64,000 bases of DNA from positions 1 through 64,000 of the forward strand of contig JALNQF010000067.1 of NCBI GenBank assembly GCA_028456385.1. The letters are read 5' to 3'. Below the pieces are notes generated by a model. That model made no database searches and was not told the DNA's origin. It was given only the letters and a program-made list of their open reading frames with translations. This stretch comes from Ophiosphaerella korrae (taxonomy: Eukaryota > Ascomycota > Dothideomycetes > Pleosporales > Phaeosphaeriaceae). The position numbers and the translations under genes are program-made. Positions within the stretch are counted from its first letter, which is position 1, and the number at the start of each line of letters is the position of its first letter. This document shows, one piece after another, positions 32,031 through 41,429 of the stretch.

Positions 32031-32921
32031 ATGTCGCCATTGCTGAAGCAGTCGCTCAAGCTCGGCCTCGTCCAGCTCGCATCGGGCGCAGACAAAACGG
32101 CCAACCTGCACAACGCACGATCCAAGGTGCTGGAAGCGGCACGGCGGGGCGCAAAGCTGGTCGTCCTTCCAGAATGCTTCAACTCGCCGTACGGGACCAA
32201 GTACTTTGCCCAGTATGCGGAGACGCTCCTGCCCTCGCCGCCGACAGCCGCGCAGTCGCCGACGTTCCATGCGCTCTCCCAGCTGGCACAAGAAGCCAAG
32301 GTGTACCTGGTGGGAGGCAGCATCCCCGAGCGCGACGCCAGCGACAAGGCGCTGTACAACACCAGCCTGACGTTTGCGCCGTCGGGCCAGCTGCTGGCGA
32401 CGCATAGAAAGGTGCACCTGTTCGACATTGACATCCCAGGCAAGATCACGTTCCGAGAGTCGGACGTGCTGTCGCCAGGCAACAAGATCACCATGGTGGA
32501 CCTGCCCGAGCACGGCAAGGTGGCGGTGGCCATCTGCTACGACATCCGCTTCCCCGAGCTGGCGACGATTGCAGCGCGCAAAGGCGCCTTTTTGCTGCTG
32601 TATCCGGGGGCCTTCAACCTCACGACGGGGGCCCTGCACTGGGAGCTGCTGGCGCGGGCGCGCGCGGCAGACAACCAAGTCTACGTCGGGCTCTGCAGCC
32701 CGGCGCGCGACATGTCGGCCGAGTACAATGCGTGGGGGCATAGCATGGTGGTGGACCCGAATGCGCAGGTGCTGCAGCAGCTGGACGAAGCCGAGGGCGT
32801 GGTGGTGGAGGAGCTGCAGGCGGGGCGCCTCGAAGAGGTGCGCAGGGGCATACCGCTGTGCACGCAGCGGCGCTTTGACGTGTACCCAGACGTGAGCGAG
32901 GGGGGGCGGTTTGAAGAATAG
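32031..32921 (+). CDS. Nit2-type omega-amidase (carbon-nitrogen hydrolase)
   Basis: A single exon of 296 residues, typical for the Nit branch of the nitrilase superfamily. The catalytic Glu-Lys-Cys triad is visible: Glu in VVLPECFNSPYG (about residue 49), Lys in THRKVHLFDIDIPG (about 127), and Cys in VAICYDIRFPELA (about 169). PGAFNLTTGALHWELLARAR is also conserved. Nit2 enzymes hydrolyse alpha-ketoglutaramate and alpha-ketosuccinamate to 2-oxo acids in the cytosol or mitochondrion. The start MSPLLKQSLKLGLVQLASG leaves little room for a targeting peptide. The gene follows the decayed aldolase gene by 165 bp but is itself intact and probably belongs to the housekeeping arm. Confidence 0.92.
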   Translation: MSPLLKQSLKLGLVQLASGADKTANLHNARSKVLEAARRGAKLVVLPECFNSPYGTKYFAQYAETLLPSPPTAAQSPTFHALSQLAQEAKVYLVGGSIPERDASDKALYNTSLTFAPSGQLLATHRKVHLFDIDIPGKITFRESDVLSPGNKITMVDLPEHGKVAVAICYDIRFPELATIAARKGAFLLLYPGAFNLTTGALHWELLARARAADNQVYVGLCSPARDMSAEYNAWGHSMVVDPNAQVLQQLDEAEGVVVEELQAGRLEEVRRGIPLCTQRRFDVYPDVSEGGRFEE

Positions 32922-32966
32922 CAAATCTGAATTATTTCCATGCTGGCGTCGTGGCGCCGGGTGTGC

Positions 32967-33022
32967 AGCGCAGTGCAGCGCAGTGCCGCCCAGTGCAGCG
33001 CAGTGCCGCCCAGTGCAGCGGG
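32967..33022. repeat. GC-rich tandem repeat
   Basis: A unit of about 20 bp built on CAGTGCAGCGCAGTGCCGCC is repeated nearly perfectly about 2.5 times just after the amidase stop, in the promoter of the HMG-box gene. Confidence 0.75.
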
Positions 33023-33241
33023 CACAGGCACAGCAGGTGGCAGACGCGGCAGGGCAGGCAGCGTGTTTGCCCGCCCGCCACATAAGCCAGAGGGCCCCCG
33101 GCTCTCCCCCCCAAGTTTCTGCTCAACCCCCCAAGCCCAGGCTGCCTCCTCGCCCACCTCACCACCACCCATCGCCCACCGTCGCCGCCGCCGCCGCCCA
33201 TCGCGCTGCAGCCGCCGCTCGCGCCCGCCATCCATCGCACC

Positions 33242-34644
33242 ATGGCGCCCCGCCAGAAGAAGGAAGACACGGGCGAGCTCATGGTCTCGATTGAGCAGTA
33301 CACGCGCACCCGCGACTCGGTATGTCTGCCGCCCCGGCCGTGTCCCGTGTTGTTGTTGGACACGCGCTGCGACGCGCCTGCGTCTGCACCGTCGCATGCG
33401 GTCGCATGCCATCGCACGCCGCCGCACCCGTCGCTAACACGCCCAGGTCATCCTGTCGCTCACCAACCTCCAGACCGGCCTCACCCACGTGCAGACCGGC
33501 CTCAATGACCTGCTGCGCGCCTACATGCAGCACACGTCGTCGATCCTGGCCGGCGAGGAGGGCGACCTGGAGAAGCTGCAGCTGCCGGCCAGCATCACGG
33601 CGACTGCCAACGCCGCCATGGAAGCAGCCGCCACGGCCGCCAATGGCATCACCCAGGCCGTCAATGCCTCCGGCCAGGCCGATGCTGGCGCCGACAGCAA
33701 GAACAAGAAGCGCAAGCGCGAGAAGAAGGAGAAGGACCCCAACGCCCCCAAGAAGCCGCTCACCGCCGCCTTCCTGTATGCCCAGTCGGCCCGCCCCATT
33801 GTGCGCGCCGACCTCGAGGCGGCCCTCCAGCCCAGCGACGTGCTCGAGAAGAATGCCGTCAACCTCGAGGTGAACAAGCGGTGGAACGAGCTCTCCGAGG
33901 AGGAGAAGGAGGTAAGCACACGCACCCGCCACCCGCCACCCCGTGGCCGCACACCGGGCTAATAGTCGCCAGAAATGGAAGGCTTCCTACCGCTCCTCGA
34001 TGGAGGAGTACAAGGTCGAGATGGCCAACTACCTCGCCAAGGCCGGCGGCAAGGCAGCCGACGTGCACATGGACGAGGAAGACATGTCTGACGAGGGCGA
34101 GGCCGAGATCGAGGCTGGCGCTGGGCCAGTTGACTCGGATGCCTCCTCCGAGGACGAGGACGAGCATGACATTCCTGTCGCCAAGGCTCCCTCTCCCCAG
34201 CCAAAGACTCCCCGCCCCAACAAGCGCCAGAAGACTGCCACTGCCACTGCCGCTGCCGCTGCCGCTGCCACCAACGGCGTCACCGTCCCCGCCGCAGCAG
34301 CCTCTACTTCGACCCACGTCCCCATCCCAGCCAACTCGCGCACGGCCACCCAAGTCCCAGCTCCAGCCACGGCCCCAGCCCCGGCTTCCAGCGTAGAGCC
34401 CCCTGCCACCACCAAGAAGGAGAAGAAGAAAAAGGCTGCCGCCCCTCAGTCCATTGCCCCCGCCCCAACCCAGGCGCAGGATGAGCCCAGCCCGGAAGAA
34501 GGCAGCAAACCAAGCAAGAAGACCAAGCCCAGCCGCAGCAATAGGAACGCCGAGGCCGAGGTCGACAAGGAGAATACCCAGGCCCCAGAGAAGAAGAAGG
34601 AGAGGCGCGACCGTTCTAAGAGGAAGAGTGAGGCTGCTACCTAG
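33242..34644 (+). CDS. HMG-box DNA-binding protein
   Basis: Exons 33242-33319, 33447-33911 and 33973-34644 (introns of 127 and 61 nt, phase 0) give 404 residues. The N-terminus (SIEQYTRTRDS, VILSLTNLQTGLTHVQ) is predicted helical. A basic stretch KNKKRKREKKEKDPNAPKKP leads into an HMG box (about residues 123-195) with LTAAFLYAQSARPIV, NKRWNELSEEEKEKWKASY and EYKVEMANY. The C-terminal half is an acidic patch (MDEEDMSDEGEAE), then Ala/Pro/Lys-rich low-complexity sequence with nuclear-localisation-like KK runs. It likely bends DNA or acts in chromatin. I cannot tie it to a named orthologue. The low-complexity tail makes length variation likely. Confidence 0.85.
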
Positions 34645-35045
34645 AATCACTTTCTCCTCTCTGAGCCTCGCTATTGACGAATTTGTGTTACCGTTATTGT
34701 GGATCAGGGTGGAACGCTTTGTTAACAGTCTAGTATAGGCAAGTCCCGTCTTCAGTTTCGTACGCCGGTGCCTCTCTCTCTCTCTCTCTCTCTCTCCCTC
34801 TACCCCTACAATCGAGGGACGCGAATGCAAATAGGCAAAACTATCTACTGGAACAGCGCTTGGGGAGGGGGGCAGATTGAAATGCCGCGATGCGCTCTCC
34901 GAAGTTGGTTTTGCTGGCATTCGCGGCGCCAGTGTCGAAGAAGACGGACCGTCTCTGTATCTGAAATGTATTTTGCTTGGGATACCCCGTTTCCCTGCTT
35001 TTGATAGTCGATCATGTTCATCTCCGCCTCGATATTTCCACGCCC
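34645..35045. other. Convergent 3' spacer with CT microsatellite
   Basis: It holds a (CT)n tract of about 12 units at 34771-34795. No gene is recognised. Confidence 0.55.
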
Positions 35046-35529
35046 CTACCTCATCATCTCCACCGCATCCTTGAAGCTCCCGTCGTTATCATCACTCTCG
35101 TCCTCTATCTTCACCTCCACCTCCATCTCCACCTCCGCCTCCACCTCTTCCCTCTTCACGCCCACCTCATCCAAACTGACATCCATCTTCTCCGCCTTGA
35201 CTAGCACCTCATCCCCTAACCTCATCACCCCCTCCAAAATTCGCCTCCCATTTTCCTCCCTCTGCTTCCTTACAGCCTCTAGATACTGTATCACCGCCTG
35301 CGCACACGCCTCCTTCGCCCGCTTTCGCCCATACACCTCCCGCACCGCCCCAATCGGCCCTGCGTGCTCCCCGCCCCCTCGGAAGAAACACGCACACGAG
35401 AAAAACTCGCTACTCGACCCGCTTGCTACCACCTCGTACCGCGGCACCGGAAGCGCGAGGGCCGTCGCGAGGGACAAGACACGGGAAGAGGCGGACGGCG
35501 CAGAAGTAGCCAAAGAATCTGACGGGGCG

Positions 35530-35564
<35 letters not shown>

Positions 35565-36574
35565 GGTGGCGGTGGCGGTGGTATTGGCGTCGGAGACTTT
35601 ACGCTTAGGCTTTTTGATACCAGCATTAGTGTCAAAGTCAGGCCACACGCCTTGCTCCTTCAGCGCCTCGATAGCACGCCGCGCCGCGTCCTGGCGGGCA
35701 GACTTTTTCGACGTGTGCGGGACCGCCGCATCGCCGTGGGTACCTGTGCCCTCCGCTGTGGTGAGCACAAGCGTGCACGCGAAGCGCGAGCCGAGCGCAA
35801 AGTCGGTGTACGTGGGCGCAGGCTGCGACGTCGCGCGCTGAAACTCTACACTCCATCAGCCGGATACAAGAGTGTCCCGGGGGATCAAAACAAACCAAGC
35901 AACTGCCCCACGTAATTGGCATCGTCCCTGCTGCCCGCGTCCCGCGAAATCTTGGTCTTCGCGCCCGGCACAATAACGCCCGCTTTCACCGCGTTGTTCA
36001 AGACATCAAGCGCAATCCGACACAGCGCCTCCTTGGCCTCTTTCTTGCTCGCGTGCCTCGCCTCATCTCTCACATCCTCAACCGCAAACTCGGGAAACGC
36101 GCACGCCGCACTCCACCCCTCAGCCGTACTCCCCGTAAAACTAAACACGGGCTGCGGCGCCCCAATCTTCTGGTGGAAATCGTGCAGCGCAATCGCATGT
36201 TTGGCCACCGCAGGCCCGACGCTATTCTTCGTCTTGACGATTTTCCCCTCGGCCTCGAGCCGCGCGAGGATCCCGACGGCGCGCTCACTCAGGCGCTCTT
36301 TGGCCTCCTGCTTGCTGGGGTAGAAGGCGTCATCGCGCACGTCGGGTACGCCGAGGCCGGGGAAGGTCACGTGGGCGCTCCAGCCTTTATCTGCGGCGCC
36401 TGTGTAGGTGAAGAGCGGCTGGGGGATGCCGAGGGCTTGGTACTTGTCGTGGAGGGCGACGGTGTGTTTGGAGGAGCGGGCGCCTAGGGGGATGGGGGCG
36501 GAACGGGGGGGTTGGCCTTGTTGCCTTTGGGCGAGGAAGTCGTCGACGGATAGGGGTGGTCTGTGGGTGTCCAT
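35046..36574 (-). CDS. Protein with four dsRNA-binding-like repeats
   Basis: Exons 36574-35896 and 35845-35046 (50-nt intron) give 492 residues. Two closely similar N-terminal modules start ALHDKYQALGIPQPLFTYTG (about residue 40) and ALHDFHQKIGAPQPVFSFTG (about 129). Each continues with a GWSA strand and ends with a SKQEAKERL or SKKEAKEAL helix, which is the layout of a dsRBD (alpha, three strands, alpha with SKKxAK). A third module spans the intron: QLLGEFQRATSQPAPTY ... PHTSKKSARQDAARRAIEAL. A fourth is LALPVPRYEVVASG ... YGRKRAKEACAQAVIQYL. Between modules three and four lies a pure Thr run of about 13, encoded by a GTA/GTG-type triplet microsatellite (35531-35580). The C-terminal 60 residues are acidic. 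The likely role is binding structured or double-stranded RNA; the process is unknown. Confidence 0.75.
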
Positions 36575-37660
36575 GTCTATGTTGAGATTGTTTTGTTTTT
36601 TTTTTTTTTTTGCTCGTGGTGTGGATTTTGGAGCCGTGCCAGCTTGGTTGGGGAGTGGGGGGGGGGGGAAATGAAGGAGAAAAGTAATCGAAAAGGTGGA
36701 AGAATCAATTCGAATAATTGGAGAAGAAATAATTCGTTGCAGATATATACTTGTCCAACTTGTGTAGCCGCCCCCCTCTGCACAGAAAGCAGGTGAGAAT
36801 CAGCTCGTTTGTATGGCACGGTTGGAACGCAATGCGGGGCTAGAGATTAAACTACCTACGTAAGTGTAACAAACCTCTCAAGCCCACCGCCAATAACCTT
36901 TCATTCCCCCCCTCCCCCCCCCTCCCCCCAAAACTAACCTAGCGATTGCTAGAAGAAGAAAAAAAAAAGAAAAGGGCGAGATTCCACATCCGGCCACCAA
37001 AACTCACCCACCAAAGTTTCAAACCCAGAGAAAAAAAAAAAAAAAAAAAAAACCCAAACGTCGGTTTTCCCTCCGTCTACACGCGGTAAGTCAGTCGGCT
37101 GCCCTCTTGGCACAAATGTAATTCAACTAGGTACCCCCATTTCCCCATTCCCCCGCCTCACCGCAGAAGAGCCTCACATCACGACCTCCCTCCTCCTCCT
37201 CCTCCTCCCCCCTTTCTCCCCCCTTTTTTGGTTCGCCCAAAATATATATATATATTTAGAGAAAAGAAAGGAAAAGAAAAATTAACGCCTGGACCAGTTT
37301 CGGGCATTTTGCGTCGGTCGGAAGCGAGCGAGCGAGCGCGTGCGCGCGTTCTGTTCAAAAGAGGGAGGGGGAGGGGGCTGCTGTGCTGCTCAGGCTCAGT
37401 CTTTTTTTTTTTTTGCCTAGAAATTCGAGAACTTGCTTGCTAGCTTGCTGGCTTGCAACAATAGCGGTAGAGCGTCCGCAAAACCTACCAAACAAAACGG
37501 CATTTTCGTGGGTAAACGGGAAAAAAAAGAGGTTCGCACAAAAGTTTTTCATTCGCAATCTCATTTCTTGCCTTCTTTTGATATTAATTGGCTCTCATTA
37601 TGCATTATCTAAGTAAATATCTATCTCTTTCGCAGTTGGTAAATGGGTCAGACACAAGTC
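36575..37660. other. Low-complexity intergenic region
   Basis: About 1.1 kb containing poly-T (36597-36611), a G-run, C-rich and A-rich runs (A-tract of about 23 near 37,031-37,053), and CTC repeats near 37,191-37,207. No gene is supported; frames in it come from simple sequence. Confidence 0.55.
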
Positions 37661-40532
37661 TCAATACCCCCTCACTCGCTGGCTCCGCCCAATCATTCCC
37701 CCCAACACGCTGAGTCCCAGGTGTCCGTGTGCGCCGCTGTCCTTCCTGCAGCCCACGACATCGTTCGCACCACCGCATGTATCCTCATGGTACGAACTAG
37801 GTAAGGTCCATAGCCCTTGGTCCATATTCATGTGTGCGTCGTGGAGTCCGTGGGCGATAAGTTCGTCACCCTGTGGGAGGGCTGGGTTTGGGCCTAGCAA
37901 CGCGTGGTGTCTAAGGAGCCCGTCGTGGCTATGAGTCCTCTGGCTGTCGTCCGTATATGTGTGGTATTGCTCGGCGGCATTTTCTAGGTAGGGGATTAGG
38001 TTGGTGTGGTGCCAATTTGGCTTGATGGAGTAGCAGGCTAGATCAGGGGCTTGGAGGTCATGACTGACGCCCACGTCTACGAGGGCGTTGGTATCTGCGC
38101 AGGTCAGGCCCAAGTTGTATCTGTCTTGATCAAGCCCGGCAAGCACGTCCAAGTCTTCTAATCCTGTGGTCTGGTCATTTAGCCCATTGTATGCGGATAG
38201 ATTGATGCTTGCCTCAAAAGCCCCGGATATAGTGATGTGACTGCCATTGAAGTCGAAGTCTTTGGCACCGTGGGTGCATAAATTTACGGCGTCCTGGCTA
38301 TCAGTAAGGCTAGGAAGGCTTTGCTGAGAATAGTCTGTGGAGGCACTTGGTGCGGCTGAGGAGTGTGGCTGCTCAAGGTCTGGTTGCATGGAAGCAAGAA
38401 CATCGAGGTGGAGTTGTGGAGGGTGCTGTATATGCGGAGCCTGAGCATAAGCTTGATGCGGTGTATGTTGGTGCACGAAATCCAACGAAAGGTGGGGAAC
38501 GTGTCGGTAGAGCGGAGTCCCTTGAAGTGCTGAGTTGCCGCAATCTATTACGTCTTCCTGCTCACCTATCAAATGGTCGATATTTACGTCGGTGTCTCGT
38601 TTCTCTTGACCCCACTTTTGTTCCGTGCTCGCTGCCTGATGAGCATCGAAATTTACTGTTCGCCAGTTCATGCTCCCTACTTCTGCAGAGCTTCTGGTTT
38701 GCGAGAATCTCCACAAGATTGTAAGTACGCATTCAGCCTCATCCGTTCCTAGTTTGATTCCGTAGATGTCCTGAGTAGCAGTCAGGCAGAGCAGCGATTT
38801 GCTAACACAACCTTCATTTTTGTGTCGAAGGTTCTTATACTTGGACATCCTGTTTGCCCAAAACTTGGAGCCGAAAGGGACAGTCAGACGTCCATTTGAC
38901 CCGTGCGGGTTGGCAATGTAGCCACAAGGCGTTCGATGCTCCTTCAAATCAAGGATGTATGGATCGTCAAATTGGGGGTCAGGCGAATTATCACCACTGT
39001 CGTAGAAGCGGGTTGTGCATTGCAAAGACTCGAAAGCTGAGAGGTCGCGCTGAGTAAGGATGTCGAAGTCGATAGTTAGGCTTGCATTAGGCCGTGGCTC
39101 GGTCATTATTTTAATAGAGGCATCGCAAACTATAGTTTTCCGGCCTTGAGTAGACCAATCATCCAATTGCGCCGGCAAAAAATCAAACTCTGGATATTGT
39201 CGACGCCAGGACGCAACGTCCATGACATGAAGATCGTCTAGCCTCCCATTGGAAGCCAATTGGGTAAAACTATGCACGAGCCGCCCGTCAAGAGACACAC
39301 ACATAGTAAAGTTTGTGACCGCATAAGGTGATACCGAGGCGCCGCCATGGCCAACAGGCAAGGCAAAGGATGTTACTAGTGTGTCAGTTCCAGCCCAGAG
39401 ATTAGTGGTAGAGTCAAATTTAGAAGTGGAAGCTGGACGGTGCGAATGGTGGCGGCCACGCGAATGACCCAAATGATAAGCGTGAGAGGAATCCCGTCCT
39501 CGGCGGCGTGTCTTATCATCGTTTACCATCGCCATATAGGCAAGTACTGTTGCGTATCAAGTTAGCCTAAGCCTCATAGCCCATGGGGTAACCCTTGCGG
39601 GACGCAGCAGGAGCGACAACATCGGAGCCTCACAGAACGTCATTGAGGCCTGAGAAGTCGCAAGGTATGCTCGCTCATCGCGAAGAGAAAAGCAGAGACC
39701 AATTATACCTACCGCCATGTTGGTTGTGAAGGTGCTGTTTAAGTACTTGTAGATGACTGGAGACCTGCTTTCGGTCCCGAATAATGCCCGTGTCCCTCCG
39801 GATTGAATCTTGTATTAGTTCGTTTCGGCCTCGCAGTGCATTGTCGAGCATACACTTTTTTCGGCCCATGGGTGGCCATCGGACAAGCGCTGCAAGATTA
39901 CTGTTAGAATAGTTGATAATCATATGATATGTAGTTCAATGCAAGTGAGGGTGACAACTCAACGTGCTTCCGCGGACCCTATGCAGGGTATGGAACGCAA
40001 CAAACTCATCTGACTTACCTCGCCAAAAGGCATCTTCAAGAAATTCTGGCCATACAGTCTTGTCCCTGCCATCTTTGCCAATGTCCCCTCCAGCAGCTTC
40101 TCTTGCTTTCTTCTCGGCGAGCTCTTTTGCTTCCTTTGCCATTACCTCCGCCGCCGTCAGCACGGTTTGTTTTTCTCTGTACTTCTGGTATTTTTCTGAT
40201 CGCGCAAGTAGACAATACAGTCGTTTGAGCTCGATCTCCACTTGCTTCTCTGACTTCTCCTGGGGAAAGCCTGTTAGGCCGATATGTTGTGTGTGTGCAT
40301 TGCCGATGAAATAGATTCCTGCTGTAGGAGCTCGCCGTGCATACACATTATGCGTCGGGCTTGGACTCCGTGATCGTTTTCGTGTCAATGTGCTTTGAGG
40401 GTTGAATTCATGCAGCCAATTGGTAGACCGCCCCTGCAGAGCGGGGCGCTGTTCGGTGATGTCAAGCGACGTGTCTTGCAGTAACGAAGCATTATTAGGT
40501 AGCACGCATGACCGCTGTTGTTGAAGTTCCAT
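37661..40532 (-). CDS. abaA: TEA/ATTS-domain transcription factor, AbaA type
   Basis: Exons 40532-40019, 39889-39713 and 39546-37661 give 858 residues (Aspergillus AbaA is about 800). The TEA domain is assembled across both introns: VWPEFLEDAFWR ends exon 1, ALVRWPPMGRKKCMLDNALR opens exon 2, then RGRNELIQDSIRRDTG and RKQVSSHLQVLKQHLH close the recognition helix. The 3' introns are 129 and 166 nt, longer than is usual here, and the second acceptor (CAG at 39549-39547) is chosen because it keeps the long third exon in frame. The first exon carries a Lys/Glu-rich helix before the TEA domain. The C-terminal 620 residues are His/Gln/Ser-rich with no named domain except a conserved central block. 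AbaA regulates late conidiophore development in Aspergillus by binding CATTCY; the role here is inferred by orthology. Start 40532 is the first ATG. Confidence 0.88.
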
Positions 40533-41429
40533 AGCGTGCTGTGGTATGCAAACGGGAAAGCTAACCCAAGTGGAGTCAGGGTAAGAATGATGGCTTAGGC
40601 CACAAGAAGGGAACGTCAAGGCAGCTGGAGCAAAAAAATGACTGGATTGTGGTGAAAGAGGAAGAAGAAAATGTATCAGAAAAAGAGCAAGTGTCTGTGT
40701 GTGTGGCAAAGATATGCAGATATTTGAGACGACATAAGATAAGGTCCAGATGACCTTTAGGCAGGAGACCTGCTTGGCAGGCAGAACTAGATCGGCCGTC
40801 CTCCCAGGGCGACCGACTGTCAGGTACAATGGGGTACCCACTATACTAAAAGTAGGTCGAGTGTCAGTCAATAGGGTAACATAGCCATGATCATTTGATT
40901 AGAGTAACTCCATTTCGCCTGTTGTCCAAGTAATTAGTGTCATCACAATTCCTTCGCCTGCTGGAATGGTAAATATCAGCTTGTTAGTAGAGGGAGCAAG
41001 GGCTTCGGCTAGTGGCCGACTGATTAATGGACGTGTGCGAGGGAGAATGGCCACGGAATGCTTTGAGCAAGAATGAATGTCAGTGGTTGGGAACAACAAA
41101 CTCAAGGCCGAACCTGTATGATCGGCAGACGTCTCGTTTGTGGCTGCCTTACTCCCTGTGTTTTACTGCAACTCGAAACGCGGTTTGGTGGCCATGTCCA
41201 TTGATTCAGGCCGTTGGAAGTGGATCCTGTCGCGGCCTACAAAACGGTGACCTAGAAATAGCGGTACAGTGCTGAAGCGTCATAGCGCCGCTGCTTTGAG
41301 TATACCACAACCAAGGGCGGGCCTCGCTTCTTTAGTAGGGGAAGCAAGGGGTGGTGTTAAAGGACAACACAGCCTGATGGTGTCGCGCCCATTCAAGGAA
41401 CTCCTACCAGAACACGGTCGCGCTCGCAC
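40533..41429. other. Spacer upstream of abaA-like gene and 3' of MRD1
   Basis: About 900 bases. Part is probably the 5' leader of the TEA gene: the reading frame is open upstream of the start but has no ATG. No other gene was seen. Confidence 0.4.

Noticed and set aside
32967..33022. GC-rich tandem repeat as an attachment site or origin
   Set aside because: Only about 2.5 units, no inverted symmetry and no associated gene; treated as a simple repeat.
36900..37260. Homopolymer and CTC-rich stretches as a functional element
   Set aside because: Ordinary low-complexity intergenic DNA; no repeat unit or structure beyond simple sequence.
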